This document shows, one piece after another, positions 5,253 to 7,863 of a stretch of DNA of 7,863 bases. Position 1 is the first letter of the stretch, and each line of letters opens with the position of its first letter. Under the pieces are notes generated by a model. That model made no database searches, had not been told where the DNA came from, and saw only the letters and a program-made list of their open reading frames with translations. The position numbers were made by a program, and so were the translations under genes. The stretch comes from Ruminococcus sp. UBA5129 (lineage in GTDB: Bacteria > Bacillota > Clostridia > Oscillospirales > Ruminococcaceae). The DNA is taken from NCBI GenBank assembly GCA_002414125.1, contig DHYN01000015.1:6312-14174 (forward strand), written 5' to 3'.

Positions 5253-5564
5253 TTAATTTATCAAGATCAGTTCGCCTTCAAACTGATCTGTTTTATACAG
5301 AAGAACGATATACCGTATTCCGTCCTCCTGAATCCAGTTCTTAAAACCGCACGGTTGAGGATTGTATATCGTCAGTCCCGTTTCTTCTTTCATCTCACGA
5401 ATCACAGAGTCCAGCAGCGACTCGTCCGGTTCAACATGACCGCCGGGGAAAACCAGTCCGCCCATATACTTTTTATTCAATCCATGTTTCTCTTGAACAA
5501 GGACACGATTTTTATCGTATATCAAACACATATTTGTAAGCTCTATTTTTGACGATCTATCCAT
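5253..5564 (-). CDS. Nudix hydrolase, C-terminally truncated
   Basis: 103 residues. The Nudix box is complete: Gly42, Glu48, REMKEE (56-61), Thr62, Gly63, Leu64 (pattern G-x5-E-x7-R-E-U-x-E-E-x-G-U), so the Mg-binding loop for hydrolysis of nucleoside diphosphate-linked substrates is present. The sequence resembles the 8-oxo-dGTP diphosphatase/MutT group, with LVFPGGHVEPDES and, later, GIRYIVLLYKTDQFEGEL. Those proteins usually reach about 150 residues and continue with an E-G-E-x-x-W strand and a final helix. Here the frame stops right after FEGEL-ILIN, so about a third of the fold is missing. It may be inactive or unstable. The ATG at 5564 has AGGAG eight bases upstream, and translation starts 18 bases after the DUF3592-like gene. 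Confidence 0.85.
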   Translation of the reverse strand: MDRSSKIELTNMCLIYDKNRVLVQEKHGLNKKYMGGLVFPGGHVEPDESLLDSVIREMKEETGLTIYNPQPCGFKNWIQEDGIRYIVLLYKTDQFEGELILIN

Positions 5565-5582
5565 TCTTATAGCTCCTATTCA

Positions 5583-6053
5583 TTATTGCATCTGCGTTAT
5601 TGAAAACATAATTATTCCGAGTGCCCCTGTACCAACAAACGCAGATCCGAAGCCCAAATAGAACTTTGAGATTGAGAGAAATCTCTTTTCACAGCCAAAT
5701 ACTCTTGTTTTTGTTCCAGCAGGCAAAGCAAGAGAAACCATTTTATTCGGATCAGGATGAATATATACGTCTACCACATCACCGATAGCCGGAATATAAA
5801 ATGGTGCACCTATACTTGATTGTTCGACCAGAGTTACCACTTCGCCGTCAAGTAAAGTTTCATATATACAAACAGGATTTTTCAACCGTCCTCCAACAAA
5901 TCCTTTTACTTTCGCAGTCGTATGTAAGGTATATTTCTTATAAAATCCTTTGCAAAAAAAACACCCTTGCAATAAGAATAGTATCCCTATCGCCACCAGA
6001 AGCGATAGAAAACCATAGATTGTAAATAGCTCTCCTAAGCTATACTCGTTCAT
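5583..6053 (-). CDS. DUF3592-like membrane protein
   Basis: 156 residues. One transmembrane helix lies near the N-terminus (about 10-33) and a second near the C-terminus (about 131-152). Between them is a soluble beta-rich domain with the pattern of DUF3592: THAKVKGF-like first strand (here TTAKVKGFVGG), PVCIYETLLDGE, then SSIGAPF, IPAIGDVVDVYIHPDPNK. In this family the domain lies between two helices and its function is unknown. The ATG at 6053 is used, with AAGGAG ten bases upstream. Upstream in-frame ATGs at 6113, 6101 and 6095 lie in or right at the predicted promoter and start of transcription and are not credible. First gene of the four-gene operon. Confidence 0.78.
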   Translation of the reverse strand: MNEYSLGELFTIYGFLSLLVAIGILFLLQGCFFCKGFYKKYTLHTTAKVKGFVGGRLKNPVCIYETLLDGEVVTLVEQSSIGAPFYIPAIGDVVDVYIHPDPNKMVSLALPAGTKTRVFGCEKRFLSISKFYLGFGSAFVGTGALGIIMFSITQMQ

Positions 6054-6100
6054 TACAGAAGTTCTCCTTTTTCTCTCAATAATAGATCTCTGCATACACA

Positions 6101-6135
6101 TATTATACACCATTTCGCCCGAAATGTAAAGGAGG
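6101..6135. repeat. 35-bp promoter repeat, copy B
   Basis: Second copy of the sequence at 2878-2912, with three differences. Its centre is the perfect palindrome CATTTCGCCCGAAATG (6111-6126). Its right end, AAAGGAGG, serves on the plus strand as a strong ribosome binding site for the frame starting at 6143. Confidence 0.8.
6102..6130 (-). promoter_or_regulatory. Promoter of the four-gene operon, with palindrome in the spacer
   Basis: On the minus strand, TTTACA (6130-6125), a 17-base spacer and TATAAT (6107-6102). The palindrome with 7-bp arms at 6111-6126 fills the spacer, where a bound repressor would block RNA polymerase. Confidence 0.77.
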
Positions 6136-6142
6136 CGCTACC

Positions 6143-6220
6143 ATGTTTTTTACACCGATACTCGAAAACAAAAACAACGACCGCATCGACCTCTCGAAAA
6201 CTGCAAATCGCTTCATGTGA
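6143..6220 (+). pseudogene. N-terminal fragment resembling a phage tail protein
   Basis: 25 codons from an ATG with AAAGGAGG nine bases upstream to a TGA at 6218-6220. It begins MFFTPILENKNNDRIDLSKT and ends ANRFM. A start of this form (aromatic-rich beginning, then N-K-x-x-x-x-I-D-L-S-x-T-A-N-R) recalls N-termini of phage tail or baseplate proteins. The rest of such a protein is absent, so this is a truncated start, cut off near 6218. The strong ribosome binding site suggests it was once a real gene. The family assignment is tentative. Confidence 0.4.
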
Positions 6221-6221
6221 G

Positions 6222-6491
6222 ATGTGCTTGGAACTTATCAAGTATATCACCCTTGATGCGTATATAGAGGGCAAACCCGGGAAGATCTACATCAACTACA
6301 AACTGCTCGATGAACCTCTGAAAGACAAAAAAGCCTGTTTAAAGGCGATTTTACGTTATTTATTACTTATACGAAAATGTGTTACCATTTTGCAAGGGGA
6401 CTACCTTAAATTGCTATGTCCACTCGTCTTTGGAACAGAAAAAAGAGTATATGAAAAGGCTAAATATGAAATTTTGAAAAATAAAGCTTGA
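6222..6491 (+). CDS. Unrecognised 89-codon frame, probably a chimeric remnant
   Basis: The frame from ATG 6222 encodes 89 residues without a recognised domain. There is no ribosome binding site at the ATG, and it starts four bases after the preceding stop. The first part (to about residue 38, including KPGKIYINYKLLDEPL) uses GC-ending codons. The second part, from about 6345 (RYLLLIRKCVTILQ, and near the end KRVYEKAKYEIL), is AT-rich. This change in base use suggests a joint between two pieces of DNA. A phage or recombinase C-terminus is possible. Its 3' end overlaps the desulfurase promoter region. I would not count it as functional. Confidence 0.25.
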   Translation: MCLELIKYITLDAYIEGKPGKIYINYKLLDEPLKDKKACLKAILRYLLLIRKCVTILQGDYLKLLCPLVFGTEKRVYEKAKYEILKNKA

Positions 6492-6516
6492 AATTTTAAT
6501 AATTTTATGGTATAAT
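6488..6516 (+). promoter_or_regulatory. Promoter of the cysteine desulfurase gene
   Basis: TTGAAA (6488-6493), a 17-base spacer and consensus TATAAT (6511-6516). Transcription should start at about 6523, which rules out the in-frame ATG at 6525 as a start and supports the one at 6555. Confidence 0.85.
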
Positions 6517-6554
6517 CTAAAAGAATGCGAATTATTGATAAGGACGGTTTTATT

Positions 6555-7685
6555 ATGTCGATATACCTTGACAATGCCGCTACCACTAAGCCCTGTGCAG
6601 AGGCGGTGGAGGCGATCACGGCTGCACTCACTGACAACTACGGAAATCCCTCCTCACTCCATAGGGCAGGTCTCGATGCTCAGCTTGTTGTTGATAAGGC
6701 GAGAAGGTCTATCGCCAAGGCTATCGGCTGCGACATTTCGGGCGTAGTGTTCACCTCGGGAGCTACGGAGAGCAATAATCTTGCGCTGAGAGGAGCTTCG
6801 GCTGTTTACGGCAAACGCAGGAAAAGAATAGTCGTTTCATCTGTCGAACACGCTTCGGTTGCGGAGACGATCTCCGACCTCGAGAAAAGCGGATTCGAGA
6901 TCGTTAGAGTCTGCCCGAATGCGAACGGTGAGTTCCGCGCGGCTGACTTTATTGCGGCATGTGACGAAAATACGTGCCTTATAAGCATAATGGCGGTCAA
7001 CAATGAGACAGGACACATCCTTCCCGTGCAGGAGACATTTTCAGCGGTGAAAAGGCTTTTCCCCGAGATCATCACTCATTGTGACTGTGTTCAGGCTTTC
7101 ATGAAGCTGCCTGTTAAGGCAAAGATGCTCTGTGCCGATCTCATCTCGCTCAGTGGTCACAAGATCCATGCGGCTAAGGGCATAGGAGCGCTTTGCATAT
7201 CCAAGGGAACGCGACTTATTCCGATAATCACGGGCGGCGCTCAAGAAAAGGGGATACGTTCGGGTACGGAAAGCGTTCCGCTTATAGCAGGCTTCGGAGC
7301 TGCTGCCGATAAGCTTTTGCCGTCTGTTTACGAAAGGTACGAGCGTGCCGCTGTGCTGAGAGCTTACCTGCTCGGCAGACTCGGTGAGATCGATGTGGTA
7401 ATGGTGAATTCGCCCAAGGACGGTTCGCCGTATGTGATAAACATCTCGGTTGTCGGACGCCGTTCTGAGATAATGCTCCACTTCCTTGAGCAGAAAGGGA
7501 TATATGTTTCAAGCGGCTCGGCGTGTTCAAAGGGTGCTCAGAGCGGTGTTTTAGTGGAATTCGGTCTCAGCCGTGAACGTGCAGACAGTGCACTGCGAGT
7601 GAGCATCACTGCCGATACGACCGAGGCAGAGCTTGATGCGTTTGTCGATGCACTTAAAGAGGGGTACTCTAAGGTGCGCGGCTGA
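6555..7685 (+). CDS. Cysteine desulfurase, NifS/IscS family, paired with ThiI
   Basis: 376 residues, a class V aminotransferase-fold PLP enzyme that turns L-cysteine into alanine and passes the sulfur on as a persulfide. Visible are YLDNAATT at the N-terminus, SGATESNN (68-75), His99 that stacks on PLP (VEHAS), Asp177 and Gln180 (CDCVQ, where most relatives have DAVQ), the PLP lysine Lys203 in SLSGHK, RSGTE (235-239) and the persulfide-carrying Cys324 in SSGSACSKG. The loop around Cys324 is followed directly by GVLVEFGLS. The ATG at 6555 has AAGGACGG seven bases upstream; an ATG at 6525 lies at the transcription start. With thiI 135 bases downstream, the likely main acceptor is ThiI, for 4-thiouridine in tRNA, as with other Firmicute desulfurase-thiI pairs. 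No Fe-S scaffold gene is in the window. Confidence 0.95.
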   Translation: MSIYLDNAATTKPCAEAVEAITAALTDNYGNPSSLHRAGLDAQLVVDKARRSIAKAIGCDISGVVFTSGATESNNLALRGASAVYGKRRKRIVVSSVEHASVAETISDLEKSGFEIVRVCPNANGEFRAADFIAACDENTCLISIMAVNNETGHILPVQETFSAVKRLFPEIITHCDCVQAFMKLPVKAKMLCADLISLSGHKIHAAKGIGALCISKGTRLIPIITGGAQEKGIRSGTESVPLIAGFGAAADKLLPSVYERYERAAVLRAYLLGRLGEIDVVMVNSPKDGSPYVINISVVGRRSEIMLHFLEQKGIYVSSGSACSKGAQSGVLVEFGLSRERADSALRVSITADTTEAELDAFVDALKEGYSKVRG

Positions 7686-7820
7686 TGTCAATTGTTGCTT
7701 GCAGTTATGATGCGAGATCGCGACGTGAGCAATAATCGGCAAGTTCCGATAGTATTAGCTATAGAAAATTATACAGTGAGTTTTTATACATTATAATAGT
7801 ATAAGAAAGGATTTTTTGTT
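7686..7820 (+). promoter_or_regulatory. Spacer before thiI with small hairpins and possible promoter
   Basis: TATAAT at 7792-7797 is a clear -10 box, but the best -35 at 17 bases is TTATAC (7769-7774), which is weak. Two small stems are visible: ATTGTTGCT with AGCAATAAT, enclosing GCGAGATCGC, and ATCGG/CCGAT (7735-7750). Neither is followed by a T run, so readthrough from the desulfurase into thiI is likely. Confidence 0.45.
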
Positions 7821-7863
7821 ATGAAGGAAATTATTTTAGTGAAATACGGCGAAATGGCGCTCA
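7821..7863 (+). CDS. thiI: tRNA 4-thiouridine synthase ThiI, first codons only
   Basis: The frame starts at ATG 7821 with AAGAAAGGA nine bases upstream and reads MKEIILVKYGEMAL before the window ends. M-K-E-I-I-L-x-K-x-G-E-x-x-L is the characteristic ThiI start (N-terminal ferredoxin-like domain before THUMP). ThiI adenylates U8 of tRNA and inserts sulfur received from a desulfurase persulfide. The gene directly upstream encodes such a desulfurase, which strengthens the call. The THUMP and PP-loop domains and the presence of a rhodanese domain cannot be judged from here. Confidence 0.85.
   Translation, partial: MKEIILVKYGEMAL

Noticed and set aside
6054..6113. Longer start of the DUF3592-like gene at 6113 or 6101
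   Set aside because: These ATGs overlap the -10 box or the predicted transcription start, so they cannot be in the message with a ribosome binding site.
7041..7530. Long minus-strand frames inside the desulfurase gene
   Set aside because: They mirror the codon pattern of the desulfurase; the translations are Arg/His/Ser-rich and match no family.

Overview
The window most likely comes from a gut or rumen member of the Oscillospiraceae close to Ruminococcus. The main reasons are a secreted CE4-type polysaccharide deacetylase ending in a type I dockerin repeat pair (a cellulosome or scaffoldin docking module), Gram-positive promoters and strong GGAGG ribosome binding sites, and a cysteine desulfurase followed by thiI as in many Clostridia. 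This assignment is inferred from protein content only.

Layout. 1-174 (-): start of a small TTG-initiated gene that runs off the left edge. 295-1060 (-): a self-contained unit of promoter, AT-rich membrane protein gene and terminator. 1061-1545: no intact gene; it holds a strong hairpin and a (+) fragment of a serine recombinase. 1546-2907 (-): the dockerin deacetylase with its own promoter. 2912-3165 (+): two short overlapping reading frames that look like phage or dockerin debris. 3169-4198: divergent cupin gene (-) and Rrf2-type regulator (+), with three copies of a 21-bp palindrome TTGTAA-N9-TTACAA over and around both promoters. 4257-6130 (-): a four-gene operon (DUF3592-like membrane protein, C-terminally short Nudix hydrolase, DUF1349 protein, zinc-ribbon protein) with promoter and terminator. 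6143-6491 (+): further remnants, the first resembling the N-terminus of a phage tail protein. 6488-7863 (+): cysteine desulfurase and the first codons of thiI, which together form the sulfur-transfer route to tRNA 4-thiouridine.

The most striking overall pattern is the alternation of compact minus-strand cargo units, each with its own promoter and terminator, with broken plus-strand fragments of recombinase and phage-like genes. Two cargo promoters (deacetylase and four-gene operon) lie inside a 35-bp sequence repeated with 32/35 identity about 3.2 kb apart. The third cargo promoter shares a 16-bp block with one of them. This suggests a decayed mobile or prophage region that has collected moron-like cargo genes under related promoters. 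The right-hand end (desulfurase-thiI) looks like ordinary housekeeping DNA.
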